Shown: in pieces, positions 10,961-22,869 of the stretch
How positions within the stretch are numbered: position 1 is the first letter of the stretch
How the letters are laid out: every line of letters begins with the position of its first letter
Assembly (NCBI RefSeq): GCF_048569485.1
Contig: NC_134353.1
Location: forward strand, 72,747,908 to 72,811,907
Source: Anomaloglossus baeobatrachus
Taxonomy: Eukaryota > Chordata > Amphibia > Anura > Aromobatidae
Reading direction: 5' to 3'
Length of the DNA: 64,000 bases
The notes under the pieces: model-generated
Told to the model about the DNA's origin: nothing
Database searches by the model: none
The model's input: the letters and a program-made list of their open reading frames with translations, nothing else
Position numbers and translations under genes: made by a program

Positions 10961-13540
10961 AACTATGTTCTTGTGTCAAACTATGAGATTGTGCTTAAAC
11001 TATGCACTTATCTGCAACCCGCACTTTGCTGCAGAACCTCGCATGCTTTCTTAAAGTCTTATCTTTCTTTTTGCGCTGGCAGATTTTACACCAATTTCAA
11101 TATAATGGAGCAATATCTTTTATGAATTTGGTACAAATTCAAATCGACTTTTATAGTAGCTCTTTTGTTTTATTAAACTGATTTGTTGGGAGTAAAATTT
11201 AGTGCAACCTATTCAAGAAACTCTAAAATGTGACATGTTAGTCCTCCAAAAAAATAGACATATTTTGTACTCTACTATTGTAATTGAGTGCAATTGGGCA
11301 AAAAAGTTTTGACATTTAAAAATAACCCTAAAATGATCAAATGATAAATTAGGAGAAAATATTGGAATAATGAAATCCCTGGCCACATTGTCAAGCAAAC
11401 CTAAAAAATGACATTGTAAAACTGCGGTGCAAAAGGCACAAAAGCCATAATGAATGTGACGCAAAAATAACAATGGCCTTGATATCAAACCAAAAAGTAT
11501 GATGAACTGGGCCTATATTTTTTAGATTATTTATACATTATGTCTGATTTTAGATTTTTAGATTCTATTTATATGTTTATTATGTTATGTTAGCGCTCTG
11601 GACTTGAGAGCCTATGGTGCCACACAACCTGTGCCTAGAGGTCCACTTTCCCGCAAGGGCCGTTTCATTTTGCATCTGCACAGCGAATGCCTACTTATGC
11701 TGAGAGAAGATGAGCAGCTAATGAATAAAGATGGCATTAAATCAAGGGCACTGCAGATGATTCAATAATATCTTTATTTATTATTAAGAATTGCTTTAAT
11801 ATTTTTACGCTTTTTTTTAACCCTAACTAGGCTATGGTTAGGTGTCACACTAGGTATGGGGAAGTACCAAGCAAATGGCAAGAGGGAAGGGAAGAGAAAC
11901 CCTGTGTCTAGGGAAAGGGGAAATGGTGACCCCTCACCAAGCCTAACGCTGTGCCCTGGCTTCTCTCACCACCCATATAGGGTGGTTCTGCACCCATCTG
12001 CCGAGCCGGATACTTGACCCTGGCTGACAATGGAATATGCTCTTGGTAGGGAGCGGATGGGATGAGCACTTAGTCAATCACAATTATCTCTAAAAAAAAC
12101 ACACAGTAAATACAAACAGAGGGGGGGAACAAATAACTTTTCTTCAGATGACTCAGGGAGAAGAACTGCAGCAATCACAAAGATTTTCCAGATGTATGCA
12201 AGCCGCCTGATTGCAATGAAGACTAGTTAAGGGTATAAGAGCTATCACCAGCACAGAATAATAGAAAGTGAAGCTACATAAAGACACCAAGGGAAGGGCT
12301 AATAAAAAGCAGCTGAAATCTGAGGAACTCTGCAGGGTCCTAAAGGGAAAGGGATAAAAACCAAGCAGAAATAATAGGTCAGTGAGCAGTTTGCGCAGCC
12401 AAACACTGTGACTTTCCATAGCCAGACACTACAGGACTGTCTGTCACCCGTCACATTTGGGCTTTGGATTGGGTGAGAGCTAGGGTTTGACTTTAAGCTA
12501 GGGTTAAACTTAGGGTAAGGTTAGACTTTGGGGTAAGGTTAGAAACCCTGCCGTGCTAATCCAATGCTGGGGGAAATAAAGGATCCAAGGCTGGTTTGGT
12601 GCAAAGAAGTATTAACAGTTCATGACCTACAGGCGATAAAATGCTTGCCTTGCCCCAGGCGCTGTCAAAAAATGCCAATCCACTGATGGCTCGGCATCTG
12701 CCGGTAAACAATAGCTACTCCATCTATGCTTTTTTCAGCTCTTTAGCTTAATTCATATACCGTGTAGCATTTAATAAAAGAATATTCACTAGCCCCAGTG
12801 CTAAATTCATCCTAAGTGCCTCTGATAACTCACTAAACTTTAAAATAGGGAGTCGCTTATGACTCTGAGCGTCAATCACCCAACATAACAACAAAACCAA
12901 AATAGGCGGCATTAAAAATAAATCGGAGAAAAGCTTTCTGCAGACGGTAAATATTGCATGCGTTGTCATTTTAGCAATATCAAGGCTCGAAGCAATACAG
13001 CCTGTGGAGCGCTGAAGGATTTAACCTCCTCCGAATATATCTCTATAACAGAGGAAGGATCCGAGGGAAAAGGCACAGCAAGTAATTGTATCCATTAGAA
13101 CGACACAACAGTAAATACTCATTAAATATACATTTTTTGTTTTTAGTCGTCTATCACTGCGGCTCACAAAATGTGCTCAGCGGAAGAAAATCTAGATTTA
13201 TGTAGGAAAGCCGGTAACTGCATCAAGAGTCTTCTATCAGTCTCAGATTCAAGTGATAAAGAAAAATACAGAGGCATTCAGAGGATAAGGGAGGGGGACG
13301 AGGAGAAGACTTGAAATACGGCCTTGGGTGATACAAAAGGGTACGTTTCTAACATAAAAAAATAAAATGCATTGACGTGCGCAATTATTTTAAGTATATC
13401 TGTTTATGGGAGATATGTTTGCTTCTTCGGAAATTTTGAAGAACTGAATGGCAAATCTGTGCAGTAAAAGAAAAGTACGTGACAGTCATAACCTAAAGAT
13501 CCTGAGCCCCAATGCAAAAACTGTAATAGCGCCCAGCTCA
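10961..13540. other. AT-rich DNA without a recognised gene
   Basis: No open frame resembles a known protein. The segment at 11,830-12,430 has the moderate GC content and short 'aaaccctgtg / agggaaagggg' motifs of an old dispersed repeat, but I cannot place its ends. The rest reads as single-copy intergenic sequence. Confidence 0.35.
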
Positions 13541-13678
13541 GGGACGTAACGACCACGGTCGCAGAGATCGCAACTGCGACCGGACCCGGCAGGGTTAGGG
13601 GCCCGGCACCCGCCCTGCAGAGAAGTAGCTGTCTACTCTCTGTGAGGAGGACTATGGGGTGATTTTATAATACATGGA

Positions 13679-14146
13679 ACAAAACAGTGGACAGGATCCA
13701 GCTGGACTCCAAAGGGATAAATAAAAATGCTTCTTTATTTGTGTCAATTCGATTAAAAATATATATCCATTTCTCAAGTAAAGACACCGGCTTGTTCACA
13801 CTGATGAATGGCAGATGTATACGACAACGCGTTTCGGCGGGACGCCTTCCTCAGGTCACGTTCCGCCGGAACGCGTAGGGGTATACATCTACCATTCATC
13901 AGTGTGAACAAGCCGGTGTCTTTACTTGAGAAATGAATATATATTTTTAATCGAATTGACACAAATAAAGAAGCATTTTTATTTATCCCTTTGGAGTCCA
14001 GCTGGATCCTGTCCACTGTTTTGTTCTATTACCTTCTCGGCTTGCTGCCGTAATCCGTGCCAGACCAAAGGTGATTAACAGGAGGATATATTCAGGCTTG
14101 TCTCTGCAGTGGTGAGCGGTTTTGTTCTTTTTTTTATATATTTGTC
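13679..14146 (-). mobile_element. Hammerhead-bearing hairpin element A (13-bp direct repeats)
   Basis: A 468-bp insertion flanked by exact 13-bp direct repeats 'tataatacatgga' (13666-13678 and 14147-14159). Most of it is one near-perfect palindrome: about 13680-13840 pairs with about 13860-14025, and the central loop is only about 14 nt. The centre contains a hammerhead-like motif on the minus strand. The same 63-80-codon translation is found on both strands because of the palindrome, so it is not a gene. Variable long target duplications and inverted copies fit Penelope-like or retrozyme-type retroelements, by inference. Confidence 0.72.
13802..13902 (-). ncRNA. Hammerhead-ribozyme-like motif A
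   Basis: On the minus strand the order is: stem I 5' arm (complement of 13881-13902), core CUGAGGA, stem II GGCG/CGCC, GAAAC, a short loop, the cleavage-type triplet GUC (complement of 13823-13825), then the stem I 3' arm 'GUAUACAUC' (complement of 13802-13822). All invariant core positions of a type-I hammerhead (CUGANGA, GAAA, NUH) are present. The 5' arm of stem I carries an extra side hairpin. Activity is not shown. Confidence 0.65.
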
Positions 14147-14647
14147 TATAATACATGGAGGTGCATTATAATAATTGGAGGGCTATCTTATACATGGAGG
14201 ACTATGGGAGGTGCATTATAATACATGGAGAACTATGGGGGTGCATTCTAATCTTTGAAGGGTTATGTGGGACCCATTATACTATATGGAAGGCTATGTA
14301 GGGGCCATTATAGAATTTGGAGAGCTATGTTCGAGGGGGGGGGACAAAGAAAAAAGCATGGTATGGGAAAGTTTTGTGCTGAGGGAAAAATACTCTTTCC
14401 CTCAACACCCAGCTTTCCCATGCTCTGCTATACATCTTTCCCTCAGCACCCAGCTTTCCCATACTCTGATATTATGGGAAAGCTGGATGCTGAGGGAAAG
14501 ATGTATATCAGAGCATGGGGAAGGTGCGCACTAAAGACAAGATGGAAATCAGAACATAGGAAAGCTTGGTGCTGATAGAAAGAGGGATTTAAGATCATGG
14601 GAAACATGAGTGCTGAGCTCCAAACATCAGAGTATAATAAAAGGTAA

Positions 14648-15328
14648 TGTGAGCCAATGAATGACTCACCAAACAAAAAAAACAAACTAACACTTAATAT
14701 ATACCAAAATAGGAATATATGGAAATTTTATTTATCAAAATTGATTCACACAAAACTGAAAAAAATGTTAAAAACACCCCATTACAAATCAGAAAAGGAA
14801 AAGACAGTGTGGTCAATGGCATATCACACTATGAAAAAAAACATTGTTTAAAAGCCATGATAAATAAATTACAAAAAAAGGTCGGCTAACATGTCTGCAC
14901 ATGCTAAGAATTATGATTGGATACAAAAACAAAGGTATAAAGAAATAGGAAATGTTCAGCAAAAAGCAATTCATAACAATAAAACAAGAAGGGCTCTGGC
15001 AAGAGAAAATACCACATTGAATGTAAATAACAAATTGCCTCGTAGATCTTAATAAAGTGCATTCGTGCAGAACCAGAGAAAACACCCACCAAAATGTGCC
15101 TTAATAAATGTGACAATAAATAGATCACACTGCCTAGTACCCTGACTCATGTTTTGCCTACGGCTTCGTCAGGAGGTACTGAGGATGTTTTACTAATCAC
15201 TATTTATAGCATATGTGCCCCCACTGCTCACCTGTGTTGGATGGGCGCATGTGTGGACTCCAATAGAGCTTGACACATACATTTTCTCTAATTATACCGT
15301 GAGCTTTCTGGTCCAATATTGGTTATTC
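14648..15328 (-). mobile_element. Hammerhead-bearing element B (13-14-bp direct repeats)
   Basis: A 681-bp AT-rich insertion. The 14-bp sequence 'ataataaaaggtaa' occurs at 14634-14647 and at 15329-15342. No protein-like frame is present; several stretches on the minus strand look like a transcript end (A-rich, 'aataaa' type). A hammerhead-like motif lies near the middle on the minus strand. It shares the motif and target-duplication length with elements A, C and D, but little other sequence is obviously shared. Confidence 0.68.
15136..15180 (-). ncRNA. Hammerhead-ribozyme-like motif B
   Basis: Minus strand: stem I 'AGUACC' pairs with 'GGUACU'. The core is CUGACGA, stem II is GCC-GUA-GGC, then AAAAC (canonical GAAAC, so G12 is changed to A), loop AUGA, and the cleavage-type triplet GUC. 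Stem III is only A-U and C-G, as in compact retroelement hammerheads. This is the most compact motif in the window, with a closed stem I, but the G12 change would be expected to impair cleavage. Confidence 0.62.
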
Positions 15329-15342
15329 ATAATAAAAGGTAA

Positions 15343-15975
15343 GATATTAAAAACTAAAGAAAATCTTTACACTCACTTCACAACTCAACTCTATGGTCCT
15401 ACTCTCCTCACAGTCACTCATCCGATACTCGCCGCATCTTATGATTGCAACCTCATGAGCAGAAACACCTGGGTCTCACACTATGCCAGGATTTCTGGTC
15501 CAAACTGAAGAGAATTACAAAATATCTGTATTTTTGAGAATGCATATTTTGGAAAATATGAGTCTAATTTAATTCCTACTGAAATATATTCACTCATCTC
15601 TAATCAGAACTATTTTAAGCAAAATTGGTTATATACTATAATATAGTACTGAGGTAACTATCTAAATTTTATAAAGAGCCCATAGTAACATGACTACAAC
15701 ACATTGTAAACCAATCTATAGTAAAGAGTGGACTGGAGTGGGGCAAGGCGTCACATAGCCCCAGGTATGGCTGGTTTGCTAACGACAGAGTACAATGGGT
15801 TATTTATAAAAGGGTGAAAGGGATTTCAGTAATTGGACATGAACTTGGGTGGAACCGGTGCCTTCCCGCACAGTCCAGACCTGAGAACCTGCCCATCCAT
15901 CTTTTGATTGCCTTCATATGGCGGTGTTGACAAATATTTTGTTTGCTGTCATAATAACTAGACGGTATTTAAAGA
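15343..15975. other. AT-rich DNA without a recognised gene
   Basis: No coding or structural feature can be supported here. The 97-codon frame at 15215-15508 crosses the boundary of element B and resembles nothing known. Confidence 0.35.
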
Positions 15976-16630
15976 CATGTTGTCATGAGTTGTTCAGGTC
16001 CACACCCGTAGGGTGCCGCAGCGGCAGCCGACTCTGTTCACATTTCACAGTCTGACAGGCAACCTAATCTCTCCTAGTTGCTAAGCCTCAGCTGGGCATC
16101 GGCTGAGTCTTTTCCACTGCTTTCCAGTCCTGGAAGAGTTAATTCTTGTGGATTATGTGTGGCTCCTTGGGGACTCAGGTTGCTAATTCCTATGTAGCTG
16201 TATTCTTGTTGCTGCCGATGGTAGCTTCAGTTTATACTCCTGTGATTCCAGTTTTTGTGGTGAACCTAATTTTGGTTACCTGTAGTTTGCTGTTTGAGTG
16301 GTGTGGAAGTTTCCCCGTTGTACGTTTACTTCCTTCCTTATACTTCCCTCCCATACACATATAGTCTGTCCTTTGTGTTTGTGTGCAGTGTGTACGAGTT
16401 TTGTTTTTTCCCAGTCTGGGGTATTTGTGGAGTTTGCATCTCCACTCCCGTGGTGGGGGAGAGGGGGTGTTAGATCAGGGTTCGGATAGGAGTTAGGGTC
16501 ACGCTGGTGGTCCAAACCTGGCTACCATCAAGTCTACCTCTTGAATAAGGGACAGCACAGGGTCCCTAGTCTGAGGATCAGTTTAGGGGTCCTTGTATCA
16601 GTTACCCCGACACCTCCGTGATACACTTTT
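15976..16630 (+). repeat. Possible LTR-like dispersed repeat
   Basis: Begins about 'tgtcatgagttgttcagg' and ends near 'cctccgtgataca' (TG...CA ends). The body is about 650 bp with promoter-like and T-rich stretches and no coding potential. Fossil; no paired repeat or target duplication could be confirmed, so a solo LTR is only a suggestion. Confidence 0.25.
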
Positions 16631-17100
16631 TGAGAGGTTCATAAGAAGTATGGGACATCAGTCTTGGGAGGACTTTCCGCTGGAAGTGAAGTGCAGGGAA
16701 CAGGGTACAAATGAACCAATATTGTGGTACCTTTGTATATTTGTCAACCTACAATCAATACAGTTCATCTTTGGAAATGAAAAATAAGACCTCATGTTAT
16801 ATGAGAACAGGATCAAGGGTGTAACTATAATAGGTGTAAATCATGAGGATAACTGTGGAAAAAAAGGCGCAAAATATGGTCTCACCCGGTATGACACATG
16901 GGGGCAAGTGTGGGTTAGTACACTCACCTGAAGGGGTTGTGCAAATCACAACCCCTACGAAGGCATGAAGTAGATGTGGAAGGCAGCGGTCCCGCAGTGT
17001 AGAAATATTCCAAGAGGTAGAGCAGAAAGCAGGTTTCAAAATCCGCGCCAGACCACAGAGAATCCAAATGCTTGTTAATAAATCCTTTCTTTCTTTATTT

Positions 17101-17160
17101 GTACACAGGTCTACGCGTTTCGAGGACATATCCGTCCTCATCATCAGGACAAAGGACAAA
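17101..17160 (-). ncRNA. Hammerhead-ribozyme-like motif C1 (left arm)
   Basis: Minus strand, core at 17117-17147: CUGAUGA, then stem II GAGGAC/GUCCUC closing a GGAUAU loop, then GAAAC and a short GC loop leading into GUA. One extra U separates CUGAUGA from stem II. Stem I starts GUC/GAC and continues distally with CUUUCUUU/AAAGAAAG. The six-pair stem II and intact core support a real hammerhead fold. Confidence 0.65.
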
Positions 17161-19299
17161 GAAAGACTATAGCGAACAGGGAGTCGCAGCCTCCTATATA
17201 TGTGTTAGAAAGTGGCCATGTATACAGAGATTACGTCATCCACCCCTTCGTGACTCATAGACACGTGCAGCGGTGGATAAAGTTGCCATCACTGACAAAC
17301 AAAAAAAGGGGGAAAAAAACAAAAAAGGAAAAAAAGGGGAGGATTAACACTGAGAACAGAAGGAAAAAAATGTGTTTGAAGTGTTCAATATAAAGATGAA
17401 ATATATTAAATGAAAAATGTGAAGGATGAAATGAAAAGATGTGAAAATAAAACAAAGCAAAATGAAATAAAAATGGTGCATGAACATATTGATGGTGAGT
17501 TTTTATTGTGTCATTATATAGGGAAAATATATATATATTAAAAAATGAGAAATGAAAAATAAAAATAAAAATCCGGATTGTTCGCAGATGTGTTGGCAAA
17601 AACTTTGCAGATGCATTTACATAGCGCATGAGAAAAAAACTGGGGAAATGAAAGAAATTGTGTCAGTAGATATGGAATCTGAAAAATAAAGAATGAAATA
17701 AAAAAATGTTTATATGTGGAGAGTGGAGGCAGCGCTCACAATGGGATTACTGCCTCTGACATTTTAACAGTGAAACAATAGAAATGATAGACGGGAGGCA
17801 GAAGCGCCGGCAGAGATTTCATGCAGGGGGAGAAAGAACAAGGAGCGCCTGCGCGGAAAGGTGACTGGAGGTTAGGACCGTGGGAAAATGTTTAATGCGC
17901 TTGCGCAGGGGTTAAGAGAGTTTAAAGCCGTGGGAAAGTGTTCAGTGCGACTGCGTGCAGAAGTATTATAGACAGCCGTGAACAATGAATGACAAAGTGC
18001 CGGTGTCCTGAAACAGATACGGAAAATTAAGCAATGATGTGAAAACAGGCGACAAGTGAATATTTACAATGATCCACCAAGTGGTGTGCAAACACGAGGA
18101 GCGATAAGAAGCAGCGCTCACGATGGGTTTTCGGCCTCTAAATCCTTTGACAGTGAGATTAAATGTACGGGGGTGCTTGGTATGAACTAAAAGACGTGTA
18201 AAAAGTGTTCAGTGTTTACAACCGTGAGAAAGTGCTAGTATCCTAAAAGGAGATATAGAAAAAACAATAATGTGAAAGAACGGACATGAAATAAATATTT
18301 ACAATGGTACACGAAGTGGTGTGTAAAAAAATATATATAAATAAATAAGACCTGAAAGGTAAAACAAAAATTGGAAAGGGAAGGAGAAAGGAGTGCCAAA
18401 ACTAAAATAAAAATAAAAAATTATATATATAAATATATAGGGAGAATGTATATATACTACTATAAATTGTGTAAAGCACAGAAAAAGCACAGACTGCACG
18501 CAGTCGCACTGAACACTTTCCCACGGCTTTAAACTCTCTTAACCCCTGCGCAAGCGCATTAAACATTTTCCCACGGTCCTAACCTCCAGTCACCTTTCCG
18601 CGCAGGCGCTCCTTGTTCTTTCTCTCCCTGCATGAAATCTCTGCCGGCGCTTCTGCCTCCCGTCTATCATTTCTATTGTTTCACTGTTAAAATGTCAGAG
18701 GCAGTAATCCCATTGTGAGCGCTGCCTCCCCCCCTCCACTCTCCACATATAAACATTTTTTTATTTCATTCTTTATTTTTCAGATTCCATATCTACTGAC
18801 ACAATTTCTTTCATTTCCCCAGTTTTTTTCTCATGCGCTATGTAAATGCATCTGCGAAGTTTTTGCCAACACATCTGCGAACAATCCGGATTTTTATTTT
18901 TATTTTTCATTTCTCATTTTTTAATATATATATTTTCCCTATATAATGACACAATAAAAACTCACCATCAATATGTTCATGCACCATTTTTATTTCATTT
19001 TGCTTTGTTTTATTTTCACATCTTTTAATTTCATCCTTCACATTTTTCATTTAATATATTTCATCTTTATATTGAACACTTCAAACACATTTTTTTCCTT
19101 CTGTTCTCAGTCTTAATCGTCCCCTTTTTTTCCTTTTTTTTTTTTTCCCCCTTTTTTTGTTTGTCAATGATGGCAACTTTATCCACCGCTGCACGTGTCT
19201 ATGAGTCACGAAGGGGTGGATGACGTAATCTCTGTATACATGGCCACTTTCTAACACATATATAGGAGGCTGCGACTCCCTGTTTGCTATAGTCTTTCT

Positions 19300-19360
19300 T
19301 TGTACTTTGTCCTGATGATGAGGACGGATATGTCCTCGAAACGCGTAGACCTGTGTAAAA
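19300..19360 (+). ncRNA. Hammerhead-ribozyme-like motif C2 (right arm)
   Basis: Inverted copy of motif C1, on the plus strand with its core at 19312-19342. Core and stem II match C1, so both arms of the inverted repeat keep the motif. Confidence 0.65.
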
Positions 19361-19464
19361 ATAAATAAAGAAAGGATTTATTAACAAGCATTTGGATTCT
19401 CTGTGGTCCGGCGTGGATTTTGAAACCTGCTTTCTGCTCTACCTCTTGGAATATAATAGGTGTA

Positions 19465-19783
19465 GGCGTACCTTTGGATCATATGAAAAGACTAATACTA
19501 TTAAGGACTTGCAGTAATTGGGGACCCTGTTGGAGCTTTTGCATTAGAACCCATGACCCCTGAACACGATCCTCAATGCTTCTCTGTGGATGTCTTCATG
19601 AGGAGCAATCTTCTTAGCAATTCTAGGTTAATATATTTGCTGCAAAAAGGAAGAGTGGGTTATATTTCAGGATCATAAAGGCACAGGAGAAGAAAAAACA
19701 AAAATGCCTGATTCAGGAGAATAGAGGCTTTTAGAACAGGTAAAAAAAATATACATATTTATGGCAAGTGACGGGTCTTTTTT
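19465..19783. other. No feature seen
   Basis: Short AT-rich interval between element C and a MITE. The text just inside (19,720-19,780) recurs near 22,170 ('aaaaaatacttatttatggc'), so it is probably also an old repeat. Confidence 0.3.
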
Positions 19784-20221
19784 AAAGGGGCAATCCGTGA
19801 CTTATACTTTTTTTTTTACTCTGTGTCAAAAACACAGGTAGTTAGTTGCTAAAAGAGGCAACTATCTGTTTGTTGTACCTAGTGTCGGCACAGAGCAGCC
19901 ATTGACTGCTCCTCCAGGCGATCCATCTCTGCAATGTCAACAGAGCAGTGACTTCTTTTCTGCTGTGCTTTGTTGACAGCTGTCTTTTCACAGCTAGGTA
20001 GTGGGAAACCGGCTGTCAATCAGCATTACATCGGCTGCCCGCCCCTACTACAGAGCAGAGTGGAGGAGAAGCAACTGCTCTGTCGAAGTGACTTGAGTAA
20101 AATCCACTGAATCACCGGCAGGAGCGGTCTGTGACCACTCTGTGCTGGTGAAGAACGGCGCTGGCACAACAGGCAGGTCGTTAGCAACTACACTTTTGCA
20201 AAGTCCCAGATGCCCCCTTTA
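19784..20221. mobile_element. MITE with AAAGGGGCATCTGGGACTTT-type ends
   Basis: Inverted ends are 'aaaggggcaatccgtgac' at the left and the complement of 'gtcccagatgcccccttt' at the right, with TTTAA on both sides. The interior has opposed 'cggctgtcaatcagca' type segments and no transposase. A partial copy of the family lies at 34866-35190 in the opposite orientation. Confidence 0.7.
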
Positions 20222-20517
20222 AGTCTATTAGTGTGAGTGAGTTGATGGAGTTGAGAGAGGCAGTATCAAGCCCAATGGGTTCTTGCAAAACAAGGTAGAG
20301 GTGGATTCTGCCAAGGTAGTGCCTAGTAAAACCTTAGAGTTCCTTCTAACTGGGTCAGGCTGTGGTAAGGGGTAGCCTTCATGACACAGCAATACTGTCC
20401 GATTCGCTAAAGTAGAAAATTACTTTAAGCATAACCTAGCTCTGGTGGACCTATTGGAGTATCTCATTGTCTCCAGCTCTGGACTAGGACGTCTCAGAAA
20501 ATTTAACTTATTTTTGT

Positions 20518-21020
20518 AAAGGGAACCTGTCGCCAGATTTTTCCCCTATGAGCTACAGCCACCACCAGTGAGCTCTTATTTACAGCATTTTTAAATACAT
20601 CTCTTGCGCAGGTGAACTTTGATCTGCCTGGCTGTACTGTAGTGTGCATGCGCGGGCAGTCTTTGACCTTTTCTCGCACCTGCGCATTTAATTACTTTGC
20701 TCTGCCGTCAGCAGATAGGCAGATCAAAGTGCGCGTGCGCAAGAGCGCAACGAAGGCCTCACTGTGAATGATGCCAGATGCGTCATGCACGAGGCTGGGC
20801 AGGAGGACGGAGATCTCAGAAGATGAGGAGGAGCCATACTGGGGAGCAGCGACACCCAACGGACCAATCCGCCCACTAGGTGAGTATTATAAAAATGTTT
20901 TTTACGTTGTACAGCACGGCCTGGGCTCTTATATATATCATTTTAGAATGCTGTATATAAGAGCTCAGTGGTGGTGGCCGCAGCTTATAGGGGCCAAATC
21001 TGGTGACAGGTACCCTTTAA
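20518..21020. mobile_element. Long-TIR MITE, 'AAAGGGAACCTGTC' family, copy 1
   Basis: The left end 'aaagggaacctgtcgccag' pairs with the right end 'ctggtgacaggtacccttt'. Subterminal inverted segments ('ccaccaccagtgagctctta' and its complement near 20,950) extend the arms. The right half has a consensus splice-donor-like 'aggtgagtat' at 20,878. It encodes no transposase. The 109-codon frame at 20768-21097 runs out of the element and is not credible. Confidence 0.75.
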
Positions 21021-21577
21021 TCACAAAGGACTGCATCATTCTAAAAGGGGATAACCCCAACATAAACCAACATGCCGCTTTGCACCCTCACATGTAACAT
21101 TTTCAATTCCCTAAGCAAATATTTAAATACTGATGTCATAGGGCACCAAGAACATTGTTCTGACATTTATCCTGTTCGCACTGAAATATCACCGCCATGA
21201 GATAGAAGGAAAACAGTTCTGATCGCAGCAGTAGAGTATGGTAATACAAGGGATTCTTCAAGAAGTAACTTCCTCATAACCGCATAGACCTTTGACCATT
21301 TATTAATGATAAGGAGGACCTGTCACTTGCCATAAGCATCTCAGTTCTTTACCTTATGTAAATGCCGCTGTTCTCCTGTATCCGCCGTTGTTTTTTTACG
21401 CCTCTCCATTACTGAGATATGGCCCCGTTTCTCTCCTCTGTATATAAATTTACTCTTTATAGCCAACTAGGTGTGATCCTAAACTCTATGGGAGTCTCCT
21501 TGAGGACCATGCCCTATTGGTTAAAAAGACAAGATTTTAATATAACGGACAGGCAGCCAAATCTCAGGAATGGAGAC
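21021..21577. other. No feature seen
   Basis: AT-rich DNA, no recognisable gene. 'aggacctgtcacttgccataa' type text at 21,316 suggests another eroded MITE end. Confidence 0.3.
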
Positions 21578-22140
21578 TAAGGGGCTCTTTGCACACTACG
21601 ACATCGCAAGCCGATGCTGCGATGCCGTGCGCGATAGTTCCGCACGCAGCTGCGATATCATGGTGATAGCTGCCGTAGAGAACATTATCGCTACGGCAGC
21701 TTCACATGGACTCACCTGCCCTGCGACGTCGCTCTGGCCGGCGACCCGCCTCCTTATTAAGGGGGCGGGTCGTGCGGCGTCATAGCGACGTCACACGGCA
21801 GGCGGCCAATAGAAGCGGAGGGGCGGAGATGAGCGGGACGTAAACATCCCGCCCACCTCTTTCCTTCCGCATAGCCGGCCGGGACACAGGTAGGAGATGT
21901 TCCTCGCTCCTGCGGCTTGACACACAGCGATGTGTGCTGCCGCAGGAACGAGGAACAACATCGTACCATCGGTCTGTCCCACTTCATGGAAATGACCGAC
22001 GCTACACCGATGATACAATTACGACGCTTTTGCGCTCGTTAATCGTATCATAAAGGATTTACACACTATGATATCGACAGCGACGCCGGATGTGCGTCAC
22101 TTTCGATTTGACCCCACCGTAGTGTGCAAAGTGCCCCTTA
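21578..22140. mobile_element. Promoter-like MITE, copy 1 of 3
   Basis: Inverted ends: 'taaggggctctttgcacac' at the left and its partner 'gtgtgcaaagtgcccctta' at the right. The interior carries, in order, a CCAAT box ('ggccaatagaagcgg'), an Sp1-like 'ggggcgg', 'gagcgggacgtaa' with its nearby complement, and a donor-like 'caggtagg'. The block 'gccggatgtgcgtca' precedes the right end. The same order is kept at 40302-40855 and 56540-57516, although the outer ends differ. No protein is encoded. Confidence 0.75.
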
Positions 22141-22678
22141 GAGGAGACAAAGGAAAATAACAGCAGCAGGATTCATGCCAGGTAAAAAAAAATACTTATT
22201 TATGGCAAGTGAAAGGTCCTCGACTCCTCGGTATATGAGCTTATTGCTCACATGTAAATGGGGATTATCACCACGCTTTTCTAATGTAGTGAATGGATGG
22301 TCAATGCAGTAATCAACATCATGGGACCTGTGAATTGCATCAATAAGTAGATTAGCTTTCATAAGGACCCGTCACCAGTTCAAGTGTCAGATTTTTCTCT
22401 TTTGTTATTTCCTCTCCTCCCCTGAGTATTTTGATTTTTTTACTTTTTTTCCAGGAACGTTGGCATTTTTATTCACTGCAACCAATATTATGATCTTTAC
22501 CAAGGGGCATTGCGGAAAGGATTTATAACATTTATACAAAAGCAAAGAAGTAGATAAAGGTATTAGTCCCAGCCAAATAGTAGAAGTTTTTTTTAATGAA
22601 GAATATTTCAAAAGTTGCTTAACTTTACAATTAAGATGCAAAGAAAAAATAATAAAAAAAAAAATCTGTACACAGTTT
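22141..22678. other. No feature seen
   Basis: AT-rich interval. Frames of 74 and 78 codons here show no resemblance to known proteins. Confidence 0.3.
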
Positions 22679-22869
22679 TAAAGGGAACCTGTGATCAGGT
22701 TTTTTCCTTTTCCTTGTGGCCACCACCAGTGTTCCCTTATATACAGTATTCCAGAATGCTGTATATAGGAGCCCAGGCCACGCTGTATAACGTCCCTACC
22801 CTGTGAAACGTAAAAAAACCCTTTATAATACTCAACTAGGAGGCGGTCCGGTCCGATAGGTGTCGCTGC

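Larger units (their letters stand above)
13541..14633. repeat. Dispersed frog repeat with 'GGGACGTAACGACC' left end
   Basis: The left end at about 13541 reads 'cagggacgtaacgaccacg', followed by 'gcgaccggacccggcag'. A second copy of the family starts near 31617. After the hammerhead hairpin insertion (13679-14146) the repeat continues with degenerate 'acatggaggactatgggag' units, then 'ctttccctcagcacccagct' repeats that are also shared with 32,400-32,580. It is probably a hAT-like non-autonomous element. No protein is encoded. Confidence 0.5.
16839..19451. mobile_element. Hammerhead-bearing 2.6-kb inverted-repeat element C (13-bp direct repeats)
   Basis: Flanked by exact 13-bp direct repeats 'tataataggtgta' (16826-16838 and 19452-19464). 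About 960 bp at the left (about 17010-17965) is the reverse complement, with few differences, of the right (about 18490-19451). A 525-bp unique loop lies between, and about 170 bp at the left end is unpaired. Each arm carries a hammerhead-like motif, pointing outward in opposite directions. Open frames occur in mirrored pairs (17255-17629 and 18846-19028, for example) and are repeat shadows. No Penelope-like coding region is seen. It reads as an inverted dimer of a non-coding retroelement unit. Confidence 0.75.
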
